From positions 1 through 64,000 of the forward strand of contig NZ_JABAGR010000010.1 of NCBI RefSeq assembly GCF_012844235.1: a stretch of 64,000 nt of DNA. Direction: 5' to 3'. Of the stretch, positions 43,026 through 51,856 are shown in pieces. Within the stretch, counting starts at the first letter, position 1. Each line of letters opens with the position of its first letter. The DNA comes from Parafannyhessea umbonata. Its GTDB lineage: Bacteria; Actinomycetota; Coriobacteriia; Coriobacteriales; Atopobiaceae. Position numbers and translations under genes: made by a program. The notes under the pieces are model-generated. The model saw only the letters and a list, made by a program, of their open reading frames with translations, had not been told where the DNA came from and made no database searches.

Positions 43026-43625
43026 ATGGGAGACGGACGGGAAATGCGAAAGAGCGTCACGTATGGAAACTTCACTTTCATAGAGAGTGACATCAAGGAT
43101 GTCGTCATCGTCGACTGCAAGGTGTATGGAGACGATCGCGGTGGCTTCATGGAGACGTACAAGCGCTCCGACTTTGTAAAGGGTGGCATCACTGCAGATT
43201 TCGTGCAGGACAATCAGTCGATGAGCAAGCGTGGCGTTCTCCGCGGCCTTCATTTTCAAATCGCACACCCGCAGGCGAAGCTCGTACGCGTTGTCGAGGG
43301 CAGCGTCTACGACGTCTGCGTTGACCTTCGAGCGGGCAGTCCGACTTTCGGGAAGTGGGAAGGGGTCGAACTCTCTGGAGAGAACCATCGCCAGCTCTTC
43401 ATTCCCAGAGGATTCGCGCACGGCTTCTACGTCATGAGCGAGACGGCTGTGTTCTGCTATAAGTGCGATGACGTGTACCACCCCAACGACGAGGGCGGCA
43501 TTACCTGGAACGATAAGGACCTTGCGGTGGCGTGGCCGCTGGGAGTGGGTACAGAGCCAATCCTTTCTCAGAAGGACCAGATGCACCCAACGTTCGCAGA
43601 GTGGAAGAAGTCCATCAACATCTAG
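43026..43625 (+). CDS. rfbC: dTDP-4-dehydrorhamnose 3,5-epimerase
   Basis: Epimerises dTDP-4-keto-6-deoxyglucose to the L-rhamno form. The 199-residue cupin has DRGGFMETYKRSDF, QDNQSMSKRGVLRGLHFQ with the catalytic His, the FIPRGFAHGF segment and the CDDVYHP motif. Length is slightly above the usual 180-185 owing to the N-terminus; ATG at 43026 has an AGGAAA site, and ATG at 43044 is an alternative giving 193 residues. Between gtrA and rfbB in the same orientation with gaps of 6 and 19 bases. Confidence 0.94.
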   Translation: MGDGREMRKSVTYGNFTFIESDIKDVVIVDCKVYGDDRGGFMETYKRSDFVKGGITADFVQDNQSMSKRGVLRGLHFQIAHPQAKLVRVVEGSVYDVCVDLRAGSPTFGKWEGVELSGENHRQLFIPRGFAHGFYVMSETAVFCYKCDDVYHPNDEGGITWNDKDLAVAWPLGVGTEPILSQKDQMHPTFAEWKKSINI

Positions 43626-43644
43626 GAAACGGTAGGTTTGCCAC

Positions 43645-44718
43645 ATGGCCAAGACGTATCTTGTCACAGGAGGCGCTGGATTCATCGGCTCCAACTTCGT
43701 GCTCTACATGCTTCGTAAGTACGACGACATCAAGATCGTGAACGTCGATCTTCTCACCTATGCGGGCAACCTCGAGAACCTCGCCTCCATCGAGGGCGAC
43801 GAGAGGCATGTGTTCGTGCAGGCAGACATCAGGGATGTGCAGGCGGTTTCCGCTCTGTTCGAGAAGTACGATATCGACTACGTGGTGAACTTCGCCGCGG
43901 AAAGCCATGTCGACCGCTCTATCGTGGACCCTGGTGCCTTCGCCTCGACCAACGTGATGGGCACCGTCAACATGCTCAACTGTACCAGGGCTGCTTGGGA
44001 GCGCGAGGATGGGTCGTACCCCGAGGGAAAGAAGTACCTCCAGGTCTCGACCGATGAGGTGTATGGGTCGCTCTCCATCGACGAGCCCGACACCTTCTTC
44101 CGCGAGGACACACCCATCAGCCCACACTCGCCGTACTCCGCCTCCAAGGCGAGTGCCGACCTCTTTGTGAAGGCTTATGGCGACACGTACGGCATGCCGG
44201 TCAACATCACCCGTTGCTCGAACAACTACGGGCCGTTCCAGTTCCCCGAGAAGCTCATTCCGCTCATGATCAACAACGCTGAGGCCCACAGGGAGCTTCC
44301 CGTATACGGCGATGGCCTCAACGTGCGTGACTGGCTGTATGTCGAGGACCACTGCAAGGCGATAGACCTCGTGCTCTCCAAGGGGCGCCTAGGCGAGGTG
44401 TACAACGTGGGCGGTCACAACGAGAGGCCCAACATCTTCATCGTGAAGAAGATTATCGAGGAGACCGCTCGGGCTACGGGCGACAAGGCCATCACAGAGG
44501 ACCTCATAAAGTACGTGCAGGACCGCAAGGGTCACGATCGCCGCTACGGCATCGCGCCGGACAAGATTAAGGCAGAGCTCGGCTGGGAGCCCGAGACACG
44601 CTTCGAGGACGGCATCGTGAAGACAATCGACTGGTATCTCGCCCACAAGGAGTGGATGGAGCACGTGACGAGCGGTGCATACCTTGAGTACTACCGCAAG
44701 ATGTACGGAGAGAGGTAG
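43645..44718 (+). CDS. rfbB: dTDP-glucose 4,6-dehydratase
   Basis: Converts dTDP-glucose to dTDP-4-keto-6-deoxyglucose, the branch point to rhamnose and to amino-deoxysugars. The 357-residue protein has the NAD loop TGGAGFIGS, NFAAESHVDRS, VSTDEVYGS and the catalytic YSASK (Y164, K168), followed by RCSNNYGPFQFPEKLIP. This completes the four-gene rhamnose pathway in the locus. The same intermediate could also feed the aminotransferase encoded at 49640. Length and motifs are normal. Confidence 0.96.
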   Translation: MAKTYLVTGGAGFIGSNFVLYMLRKYDDIKIVNVDLLTYAGNLENLASIEGDERHVFVQADIRDVQAVSALFEKYDIDYVVNFAAESHVDRSIVDPGAFASTNVMGTVNMLNCTRAAWEREDGSYPEGKKYLQVSTDEVYGSLSIDEPDTFFREDTPISPHSPYSASKASADLFVKAYGDTYGMPVNITRCSNNYGPFQFPEKLIPLMINNAEAHRELPVYGDGLNVRDWLYVEDHCKAIDLVLSKGRLGEVYNVGGHNERPNIFIVKKIIEETARATGDKAITEDLIKYVQDRKGHDRRYGIAPDKIKAELGWEPETRFEDGIVKTIDWYLAHKEWMEHVTSGAYLEYYRKMYGER

Positions 44719-44724
44719 CGAAGC

Positions 44725-45678
44725 ATGAGCGAGGCACTGGCCCCGAACAATAGCAAGCGCCTGGTGAGCGTGGTCATACCGTGCTACAGGTCCGAGAAGT
44801 CCATCAAGGACGTGGTTGAGCTCACCATTGCCGAGTTCAACAAGTGGGATGACTATGACTGCGAGTTCGTCCTGGTGAACGACTGTTCTCCAGACAACAC
44901 GTATGGGGCGATTTGCGAGCTAGCCAAGAGGCATGCCAACGTACATGGCGTGAGCCTCATGCGCAACTTCGGCCAGCACAGTGCCATCATGTGCGGTCTG
45001 CACTTCGCGAAGGGCGATCTCATCCTCGGAATTGACGATGACCTGCAGTGCCATCCGTCGCAGATTCGCAAGGTGCTGGACCGTATGGATGACGGATTCG
45101 ACGTTGTGTATGGCGTCTACGCGGAGTCCAAGAACGGACCAATCAAGAACTTTACCAGCTGGCTCAACAAGGTGACCTCTCGGAAGCTTCTTGGAAGGCC
45201 TAAGGACATCCGATCGAGTAACTTCTGGCTCATCACGTCTGAGATAAAGGACCAGATGATTCAGTACAAGAATTACAACCCATACGTAGACGCATTGTTC
45301 ACGCGGTTGACGAACAGAATCGGCAATGTGACGATAGAACACCATAAGCGCGAGTACGGGACCTCGAACTACACGCTTTCCAAGCTGGTCAATCTGTGGC
45401 TTGCGTCGTTCAATTACACAAACGTCCCGCTCAGGCTCATCTCCGGCATCGGTGTGTTCACGGCTCTTGTTGGATTCGTGGCGGGCATCGTTACCATCGT
45501 CAGGAAGGTCCTCGACCCCACGATCATGGCCGGCTGGTCCTCCATCGTTTGCATCCTGCTTCTCTTCTTCGGAGTGGTACTTCTCGCCCTCGGGATTATT
45601 GGGGAGTACCTAGGCAACATCGTGCTCTCCATCAACAGCACGCCCCAGTACGTCATACGCGAGAAGGTGAACCTCTAG
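44725..45678 (+). CDS. Polyprenyl-phosphate glycosyltransferase (GtrB/ArnC-like)
   Basis: A 317-residue GT2 enzyme of the dolichol-phosphate-mannose-synthase-like group that loads a sugar onto undecaprenyl phosphate at the inner face of the membrane. N-terminal SVVIPCYRSEKSIKDVV, LVNDCSPDNT and IDDDLQCHPSQI give the catalytic domain (1-230). Two C-terminal membrane helices (about 236-260 and 270-295) are the hallmark of the GtrB/ArnC/YfdH type. It is followed without a gap by two small EamA proteins, the gene order of ArnC/E/F-like sugar-modification sets. Donor sugar unknown. Confidence 0.87.
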   Translation: MSEALAPNNSKRLVSVVIPCYRSEKSIKDVVELTIAEFNKWDDYDCEFVLVNDCSPDNTYGAICELAKRHANVHGVSLMRNFGQHSAIMCGLHFAKGDLILGIDDDLQCHPSQIRKVLDRMDDGFDVVYGVYAESKNGPIKNFTSWLNKVTSRKLLGRPKDIRSSNFWLITSEIKDQMIQYKNYNPYVDALFTRLTNRIGNVTIEHHKREYGTSNYTLSKLVNLWLASFNYTNVPLRLISGIGVFTALVGFVAGIVTIVRKVLDPTIMAGWSSIVCILLLFFGVVLLALGIIGEYLGNIVLSINSTPQYVIREKVNL

Positions 45679-46047
45679 GTGGGCGAGAAGCGGTCGCAAA
45701 CAAAGGTGCTCCTCGCACTTCATCTACTGCTTGCGCTCTACTCAATAAGTGGCGTCATGAGCAAGCTCGCCGCCCGGCACCAATTCATGAGCCTTCCGTT
45801 CGTACTCTGCTATGGAGGCTCGCTCGTCATCCTCGCCGTATATGCCATCGGCTGGCAGCAAGTCATCAAGAGGATGCCGCTCATAGCGGCATACGCCAAC
45901 CGGGCCGTGACTCTCATCTGGGGAATCGTATGGGGCGTCCTTTTCTTTGGCGAGGACGTTACGCCTCTCAAGCTCATAGGCGCTGGCATCGTACTTGCGG
46001 GCGTCGTGCTCTTCTCGCTCTCGGGGGAGGAGGCCGACCATGAGTAG
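45679..46047 (+). CDS. Small EamA/SMR-type membrane protein, first of a pair
   Basis: A 122-residue protein with four hydrophobic segments, half the size of a normal EamA transporter and similar in size to ArnE/ArnF. GTG directly follows the stop of the polyprenyl-phosphate glycosyltransferase, and its end overlaps the next, similarly sized gene by eight bases. A heterodimer flipping the polyprenyl-phosphate sugar to the outer face is the likely role. That is inferred from size, topology and gene order. Confidence 0.75.
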   Translation: MGEKRSQTKVLLALHLLLALYSISGVMSKLAARHQFMSLPFVLCYGGSLVILAVYAIGWQQVIKRMPLIAAYANRAVTLIWGIVWGVLFFGEDVTPLKLIGAGIVLAGVVLFSLSGEEADHE

Positions 46048-46390
46048 GACGCTCACATATGCGCTGTTCGCCCTTTTTGGCGTGTTCATCTCGGGTATCT
46101 CGCAGGTTTTGCTCAAGAAGTCTGCGGGTAGGCAGTATTCCTCCGCAATCCGTGAGTACCTGAACCCGCTCGTAATCGTCGCCTATGCGATGTTCTTTGG
46201 CGCGACGCTCCTCTCCGTGTACGCGTACAAGGGGATCCCCCTCTCCATGGGGCCAATCCTCGACGCGACGGGTTACGTCTACGTCACAATCTTCGGCATA
46301 ACCATCTTCCACGAGAAGCTTAACGCCCGGCGCATCCTCGCGCTTGTCCTCATCATCCTGGGTATCGTGGTCTACTCGCTCGGCCTGTAG
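46040..46390 (+). CDS. Small EamA/SMR-type membrane protein, second of a pair
   Basis: A 116-residue, four-helix protein with the EamA-like C-terminal segment ILALVLIILGIVVYSLG and a conserved GPILDATGYVYV stretch. The ATG at 46040 lies inside the end of its partner, so the two are translationally coupled. It is not a copy of the partner: sequence identity by eye is low, as with ArnE and ArnF. Expected to form one half of a lipid-linked-sugar flippase. Confidence 0.75.
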   Translation: MSRTLTYALFALFGVFISGISQVLLKKSAGRQYSSAIREYLNPLVIVAYAMFFGATLLSVYAYKGIPLSMGPILDATGYVYVTIFGITIFHEKLNARRILALVLIILGIVVYSLGL

Positions 46391-46414
46391 CGCCGGGCCT
46401 GGCAGGAGGATCTA

Positions 46415-47881
46415 TTGGCAGAGGCTAACCTGAAATCCAAGACAATACGTGGACTCTTCTTCAAGCTCTTCGAGCAGGGCGGGTCCGCCATTATCACGCT
46501 CGTCGTTCAAATCGTGATGGCTCGCATCCTTGCACCGAGCGAGTTCGGCATGCTCGCGATCATGCTCGTGTTTGTAAACGTGGGCAACGTGCTCGTGCAG
46601 TCTGGACTAAATACCGCCATCGTCCAGTCCAAGAACGTGGGCGAGAAGGACTTCAGCACGGTGTTCTGGATGAGCCTCGTGGTCTCAACAGTCCTATACG
46701 TCGCCGTGTTCGTCTCGGCGCCCGCCGTTTCGGCGTTCTATAGGATGCCGCGCGTCGTGTGGCCTCTCAGAGTCCTCGTGCTTGTGCTCATCGTCAATGC
46801 TTACAACTCTATCCAGGAGGCCATCGTTGCCCGTGACCTCCAGTTCAACAAGACTTTTCGAGCCACCATCACGGCCGGCATCGTTTCGGGCGCCCTAGGC
46901 ATTTCCGCCGCGCTCGCGGGACTGGGCATCTGGGCGCTCGTGGTCCAGCAGATAACGCAGCAGGTCGTCAAATGCATCGCTCTCGCAAAGCAGATCCCCT
47001 GGCGCCCGCGTCTCGAGTTCGACGGCGAACGCGCTGTCGTACTGTTCCGCTTCAGCTGGAAGCTCCTCGTGTCAGGCATTATGGACCAGCTGTATCAGAG
47101 CCTGTCCGATCTCATCATCGGCAGGGTTTTCACCTCCACGGACCTCGGATACGTCTCGCAGGGCAAGAAGTATCCCCAGGCGCTCGGCGTCATGCTCGAT
47201 GGAGCCATCCAGCCCGTAATGCTGTCCGCGGTGTCACGCGTGCAGGAGGACGTCTCCAATGTCAAGCGTCTCGCGCGCCGCGGTCTTAAGACGAGCACCT
47301 ACCTCATCGTCCCCTCGATGACGCTCTTCGCCATTCTGGCCCCGCAGCTCGTGAGGCTTTTGCTTGGGCCAAAGTGGCTCCCGAGCGTCCCGTTCCTGCA
47401 GATGTACTGCTTCGTGTACGCGTTGCTGCCCATCCACACCACCAACCTTCAGGTGCTCAACGGCATGGGCAGGAGCGACCTCTTCCTAAAGCTCGAGGTC
47501 ATAAAAAAGTGCCTAGGTCTCGCGATCATTGGCTTCGCAGCCTTCGTGATGCGTGACATCTACGCCATCGTCTTCGGCTCCGTGGTCGTGGGCATCGTGA
47601 GCACTTTCATCAACGCGTCTCCCAATAAGCGGGTCATCGGCTACTCGTACGTGGAACAGGTACGTGACATTGTTCCCGCGTTCGCCATGTCGGCTGCATC
47701 CGCCGTCGCAGTTTGGTTTGCCGCCTCGGCTATGCCCAACGACGTCCTGGGAATCCTCGTCGGCATCGTCGTGATGCTTGTGGTCTACGTCCTCCTGTCG
47801 TGGACGTTCCACGTCGAGGAGTTTACCTACGTCATGCGAAACATCAAGGCCGCAAGAGAAAGGAAGCTGGCGAGAAAGTGA
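46415..47881 (+). CDS. Wzx-type polysaccharide flippase (MOP superfamily)
   Basis: A 488-residue membrane protein with about 12-14 hydrophobic segments, of the O-antigen/teichuronic-acid exporter group (WzxC/TuaB-like). Cues are the opening of LKSKTIRGLFFKLFEQG followed by VMARILAPSEFGMLAI, and the ARDLQFNK and GRVFTSTDLGYVSQGKKYPQ segments. It would move completed lipid-linked repeat units across the membrane. TTG start with AGGAGGA ahead. Its end overlaps the following GTG by four bases (GTGA). Confidence 0.88.
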   Translation: MAEANLKSKTIRGLFFKLFEQGGSAIITLVVQIVMARILAPSEFGMLAIMLVFVNVGNVLVQSGLNTAIVQSKNVGEKDFSTVFWMSLVVSTVLYVAVFVSAPAVSAFYRMPRVVWPLRVLVLVLIVNAYNSIQEAIVARDLQFNKTFRATITAGIVSGALGISAALAGLGIWALVVQQITQQVVKCIALAKQIPWRPRLEFDGERAVVLFRFSWKLLVSGIMDQLYQSLSDLIIGRVFTSTDLGYVSQGKKYPQALGVMLDGAIQPVMLSAVSRVQEDVSNVKRLARRGLKTSTYLIVPSMTLFAILAPQLVRLLLGPKWLPSVPFLQMYCFVYALLPIHTTNLQVLNGMGRSDLFLKLEVIKKCLGLAIIGFAAFVMRDIYAIVFGSVVVGIVSTFINASPNKRVIGYSYVEQVRDIVPAFAMSAASAVAVWFAASAMPNDVLGILVGIVVMLVVYVLLSWTFHVEEFTYVMRNIKAARERKLARK

Positions 47882-49650
47882 GCGCTGAGAAGAGGGCCAC
47901 CACAACGACTCCGCCCATACGAGCCAAGGGGCGGCTCTTTCGAGTCTCTCTAGCGGGCGACGTCCTCCCCATGGTGCTTGCCGTTGCGCTTACCATCGTG
48001 CGAATCGTCCTTGCCTATCAGACGCCCGTGACCGTCCTCCTGGGGGCTGGCACGGAGGCGGATGACAGGCTTTTCGCAAATGCGGCCCTTTATCTCGCCG
48101 CGGGCAAGTGGTTGGGGCCATATGGTCGCTATACGCTCGCTAAGAACCCGGGTTACCCCATGATCATCGCGTTGTGTGGGACGACTCACATTCGCTATCA
48201 GCTGTTCTTCATCGGTGCACAGGCCATCGCCTGCCTCGCCTTCGCCATCGCGCTTCGCCCCCGCATTCGCTCGAGATGGGTGCGTGTCGTTGTCTACCTC
48301 ATACTTCTCTACACGCCGCTTCTTTTCACGACCACGTACTTCCGCAGAATCTATCGCGACGGGATGGTCATCCCCTTCGCCATTCTCTCGCTCTCCGCCT
48401 ACATTGGCTGGTACCTCAGGAGGAAGGGTCCCGTGAGGGTGCAGCTTCCCTGGTCTGCCGCGGCGGCGTTGGGTTTGGTCCCGCTCTCGCGCATCAAGGA
48501 GAACTTTACCTGGGTACTGCCTTTCGTGCTCGTGTGTTCCCTCGTCATGGCGGTTGGTTGGCTGAAGGCTGCCCGTCGTGAGCACCAAGGTGCACGCGGC
48601 CCCATCGTCAGGGTGGCGCTTCTCGTGCTCCCCCTCGTGCTCGTGTGGAGTGCGTCGGAAGCGGTCTCGCGCGTGAACTATGAGCGCTATGGCTTCAATG
48701 GCACAAACGAGAGATTCACGGGCTCGTTCGCGCGTGTGTGCTCTGACTTGTCCGGTATCGATACGGGCGAGAAGGACGAAGGACTCTGGGTATCGAGGAA
48801 GGCTCTCGAGAGCGCTATGGGAGCGAGCCCGACGCTTGCAACGATCCGCGAGTCCGTAGAGGGGTCGTGGGACGAGTGGGATGAGTCCTTCGATGGGCAT
48901 GAGGTGTACGGCGACCTTGCGTACTGGGCGCTCAGGCAGGGCTACTACGACGCAAGGAAGAACGCGACCGCCCGCACCGCCAGCGCGTTCTGGTCGAAGG
49001 TTGACGCAGAGCTGCGAAAGGCGGAGAGGACGGGTAACATAGCCGCAAAAGGAGGCCTGAGGATTTCTCAGGTGGCACCGCCAGTTGGGACAACCGACCT
49101 TCTCCCCTGGGCAAGACGAACACTCGATACATCGGCGACTCTTCTTCGCTTGGATGTCCTTCAGGAACACCTCATCGAACCGGGATGGAAGCCTGTGAGC
49201 CCGCCGGGTATGTTTGCGTCGGGGGAGGTCAAGATGCGCGTGCTCCTTGGTGGCAACACGCTTGTCAATGGTGAGGTGGATGATACGTCCAAGAAGGCGG
49301 CGGCAGTATCCGCGGTTGACTACCACCTTGGGCGTGTCGGTATCGCGGCAATGCGCATCATGAACCTGCTGCTCCTTCCTGCCATCGCGGCTCTCGTCGC
49401 GATGGCTGTGCGCGGGAGGGTGAAGCAGCCCGTGGAATCACTGCTCATCGCGCTCGGTCTGGCGCTCACTGCGCTCGCATACGAGGCCGCGACGGTCTGG
49501 TACGTCTCGTACCAGCTGAGCGTCTTCAGCTTTGATTCCTACCTACTGGAGGTGGGTAAGTACAGCCCGGAGTTCTATGTTGTGATATCGATGCTAGAAT
49601 GTCTTATATTTGCGGAACTTGCAGGTTTGGAGCACAAGCATGCCAGATAA
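47878..49650 (+). CDS. Large polytopic membrane protein, possibly a GT-C glycosyltransferase
   Basis: A 590-residue protein with roughly nine hydrophobic segments and a large extracytoplasmic region (about 275-480) before the last three helices. A conserved-looking acidic pair follows the first helix (GAGTEADDRLFANAA), which is where GT-C enzymes carry their catalytic Asp, and an ArnT-like reading is possible. No family can be named firmly. It overlaps the flippase gene at its start and runs 11 bases past the start of the aminotransferase gene, whose promoter lies inside its last codons. Confidence 0.6.
   Translation: MSAEKRATTTTPPIRAKGRLFRVSLAGDVLPMVLAVALTIVRIVLAYQTPVTVLLGAGTEADDRLFANAALYLAAGKWLGPYGRYTLAKNPGYPMIIALCGTTHIRYQLFFIGAQAIACLAFAIALRPRIRSRWVRVVVYLILLYTPLLFTTTYFRRIYRDGMVIPFAILSLSAYIGWYLRRKGPVRVQLPWSAAAALGLVPLSRIKENFTWVLPFVLVCSLVMAVGWLKAARREHQGARGPIVRVALLVLPLVLVWSASEAVSRVNYERYGFNGTNERFTGSFARVCSDLSGIDTGEKDEGLWVSRKALESAMGASPTLATIRESVEGSWDEWDESFDGHEVYGDLAYWALRQGYYDARKNATARTASAFWSKVDAELRKAERTGNIAAKGGLRISQVAPPVGTTDLLPWARRTLDTSATLLRLDVLQEHLIEPGWKPVSPPGMFASGEVKMRVLLGGNTLVNGEVDDTSKKAAAVSAVDYHLGRVGIAAMRIMNLLLLPAIAALVAMAVRGRVKQPVESLLIALGLALTALAYEAATVWYVSYQLSVFSFDSYLLEVGKYSPEFYVVISMLECLIFAELAGLEHKHAR
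49593..49600 (+). promoter_or_regulatory. Extended -10 promoter inside the end of the preceding gene
   Basis: TG-C-TAGAAT (TG from 49592, TAGAAT 49595-49600), 40 bases before the aminotransferase ATG and within the last 20 codons of the membrane-protein gene. Same motif as at 22260 and 32229, so it may give the aminotransferase unit separate expression. Confidence 0.5.
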
Positions 49651-50749
49651 GATCCTCGTTACGCGCTCGTCCATGCCGGACTTCGAGGAGTATGCGGAGG
49701 AGATAAAGCCCATCTGGGAGAGCCACTGGCTTACGAACATGGGCGTAAAGCACCGTCAGCTCGAAGCAGACCTTGCGAGCTACCTGAAGGTTCCCCAGAT
49801 TGCGCTCTTCGTGAACGGCCATTCAGCGCTCGAGTGCGTGCTCGAGGCCATGGGGCTCAAGGGCAAGGTCATAACAACGCCCTACACGTTTGCGTCCACG
49901 ACCCACGCCATCGTTCGCAAGGGGTTGGAGCCCGTGTTCGCAGACATTAAGCCAGACGACTATACGATTGACCCTGCCTCGGTCGAGCGTCTGATAGACG
50001 AGGACACTTGCGCCATCGTCCCCGTCCACGTCTATGGCAACCTATGCGACGTAGACGCAATCCAGGACATCGCTGACCGTCACGGCCTCAAGGTCATCTA
50101 TGATGCCGCGCATGCCTTCGGAGTGTGGCGCGGCGACGTCTCCTCCGCGTCGTTTGGCGACGCCTCCATGTTCTCGTTCCATGCGACCAAGGTGTTCAAC
50201 ACCATCGAGGGGGGTGCCGTGTGCTTCCACGACGCTGGGCTCAAGACGCTCCTCAACGAGTGGAAGAACTTTGGCATCACTGGTCCCGAGGACGTTGAGT
50301 ACGTAGGTGGCAACGCCAAGATGAACGAGTTCTGCGCGGCTATGGGCATCTGCAACCTTCGCCACCTCGATCGCGAGATCTCGAAGCGCAAGCTGGTCGC
50401 CGAGCGGTACTGGGAGCGTCTCGACGGCGCCCGGGGCGTCAGGGTGTCGCTGCCCAAGGAGGGCGTCACCCCCAACTACGCCTACCTGCCTGTCGTGTTC
50501 GACGACGACTTCGGCGCCTCTCGCGACAACGTGTATGACACCCTTGCCGAGCAGCAGATCTTCTCGCGCAAGTACTTCTACCCGCTTACGACGGATTTCG
50601 CCTGCTATCGCGGCCGTTTTGACAGCTCAAGGACGCCTGTGGCACGCTACGTCGCGAGTCATGTGCTCACACTGCCCATGTATGCGGACCTCGCACTCGA
50701 GGACGTCGACCGAATCTGTGACATCGTTCTGTCTTGTGGCAGGAGCTAG
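49640..50749 (+). CDS. DegT/DnrJ/EryC1-family sugar aminotransferase
   Basis: A 369-residue PLP-dependent enzyme that adds an amino group to a nucleotide-linked keto sugar. The opening RSSMPDFEEYAEEIKPIWES, the NGHSALECVLEAMGL cofactor segment, the DAAHAFG motif and the PLP lysine K184 in FHATKVFN are as expected. It could use the 4-keto-6-deoxyglucose made by RfbB, after isomerisation, to make a dTDP-amino-deoxysugar, but no isomerase or acyltransferase is seen here, so the product is open. The ATG has GGAG ahead; a longer frame from 49610 would lie upstream of that site. Confidence 0.88.
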   Translation: MPDKILVTRSSMPDFEEYAEEIKPIWESHWLTNMGVKHRQLEADLASYLKVPQIALFVNGHSALECVLEAMGLKGKVITTPYTFASTTHAIVRKGLEPVFADIKPDDYTIDPASVERLIDEDTCAIVPVHVYGNLCDVDAIQDIADRHGLKVIYDAAHAFGVWRGDVSSASFGDASMFSFHATKVFNTIEGGAVCFHDAGLKTLLNEWKNFGITGPEDVEYVGGNAKMNEFCAAMGICNLRHLDREISKRKLVAERYWERLDGARGVRVSLPKEGVTPNYAYLPVVFDDDFGASRDNVYDTLAEQQIFSRKYFYPLTTDFACYRGRFDSSRTPVARYVASHVLTLPMYADLALEDVDRICDIVLSCGRS

Positions 50750-50764
50750 GCTGGGAGAGCACGG

Positions 50765-51760
50765 GTGAAGCAGGAAAAGGCAGCTACGACACAGGCGCCG
50801 ATGGTCAGCGTCATAGTCCCGGTGTTCAACCAGCGGGACTACGTCGAGCGCTGCCTCAGGAGCATCGCAAGCCAAAAGTGCGACTTTCCCGTTGAGGTTA
50901 TCGTCGGCGACGATTTTTCTACGGATGGCACACGCGACGTGCTTAGAAGCCTCGAGTCCGAGCTTCCTGACTGGTTCCACATCCTCCTTCGCCCCAAGAA
51001 CATGGGCCTTCGAGGTGAGAACAACTGCAACGACCTGCTTCATCGTTGCCGCGGACGCTACATGGCAATTCTTGAGGGCGACGACTTCTGGACATACGAC
51101 GGAAAGCTGCAAGCACAGGTCGACTTCCTGGAGTCGCATCCGGACTACTCTGCCTGCTACCACCACTGCGTTGTCGTTGGTGCGGATTCGAAACCAAACG
51201 GCGAGAAGTACCCTGAGTGTCCGAATGGGGAGTACACCTTCAAAGAGTTCTTCTACATGAGCCTACCCGGCCAGATTGGTACTTCGCTCTACCGACGCGA
51301 GCCGTACCTCAAGGCGCGCGAGGACATCACGCGCATGCGTCTTTACGATTCCTATCCAGGCGATCGCAGGAATGCATTCTTTATACTCACGATCGGCAGG
51401 GTTCGTTGCATGGAGCATGTTTGGAGCGCCTATCGGCATGTGGTCAAGGGCGGATCGAGTTACTCGTCAAATGTGAGGGTCGACGAGAACTACGCTCGCC
51501 AAGAGCTTCTCTTCGGGAAGACCATCATCCAGTTTGCTGAATCGCGCCAGAACGAAGAGGCCGTGTTTGCTGCCAAGATGACCTATTACCGCACCTTGCT
51601 CAAGTGGAGCGTTGGAAAGGTGCGCTGCTCGACAATGCGCGAGACGCTCTCGGAACTAATGGGGGAGAAGAGCCACCGCCTGGCCTACCTTACCTCGCCC
51701 TTGCGCTGGTATCTCGTTCTGGCCTCTCGCATGCTTCGGGGCAGGGGAGTGACCCTTTAG
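50765..51760 (+). CDS. Family 2 glycosyltransferase
   Basis: A 331-residue GT-A enzyme with SVIVPVFNQRDYVERCL, GDDFSTDGT and LEGDDFWT. The last motif and the DKLQ-like KLQAQVDFL continuation are typical of wall-polysaccharide glycosyltransferases. The GTG follows GGGAG and lies 15 bases after the aminotransferase stop, so the two probably work on the same sugar. The C-terminal third is helical and without membrane segments. Acceptor and donor are unknown. Confidence 0.84.
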   Translation: MKQEKAATTQAPMVSVIVPVFNQRDYVERCLRSIASQKCDFPVEVIVGDDFSTDGTRDVLRSLESELPDWFHILLRPKNMGLRGENNCNDLLHRCRGRYMAILEGDDFWTYDGKLQAQVDFLESHPDYSACYHHCVVVGADSKPNGEKYPECPNGEYTFKEFFYMSLPGQIGTSLYRREPYLKAREDITRMRLYDSYPGDRRNAFFILTIGRVRCMEHVWSAYRHVVKGGSSYSSNVRVDENYARQELLFGKTIIQFAESRQNEEAVFAAKMTYYRTLLKWSVGKVRCSTMRETLSELMGEKSHRLAYLTSPLRWYLVLASRMLRGRGVTL

Positions 51761-51856
51761 AGACAGCATTCGGATGACCGGCGTTGTTTGGGCGGACTTC
51801 AGACTTCGCAGGTGATACGATTGGCGTTAGCCTACCGCCCTTGCAATGGAGGACAC

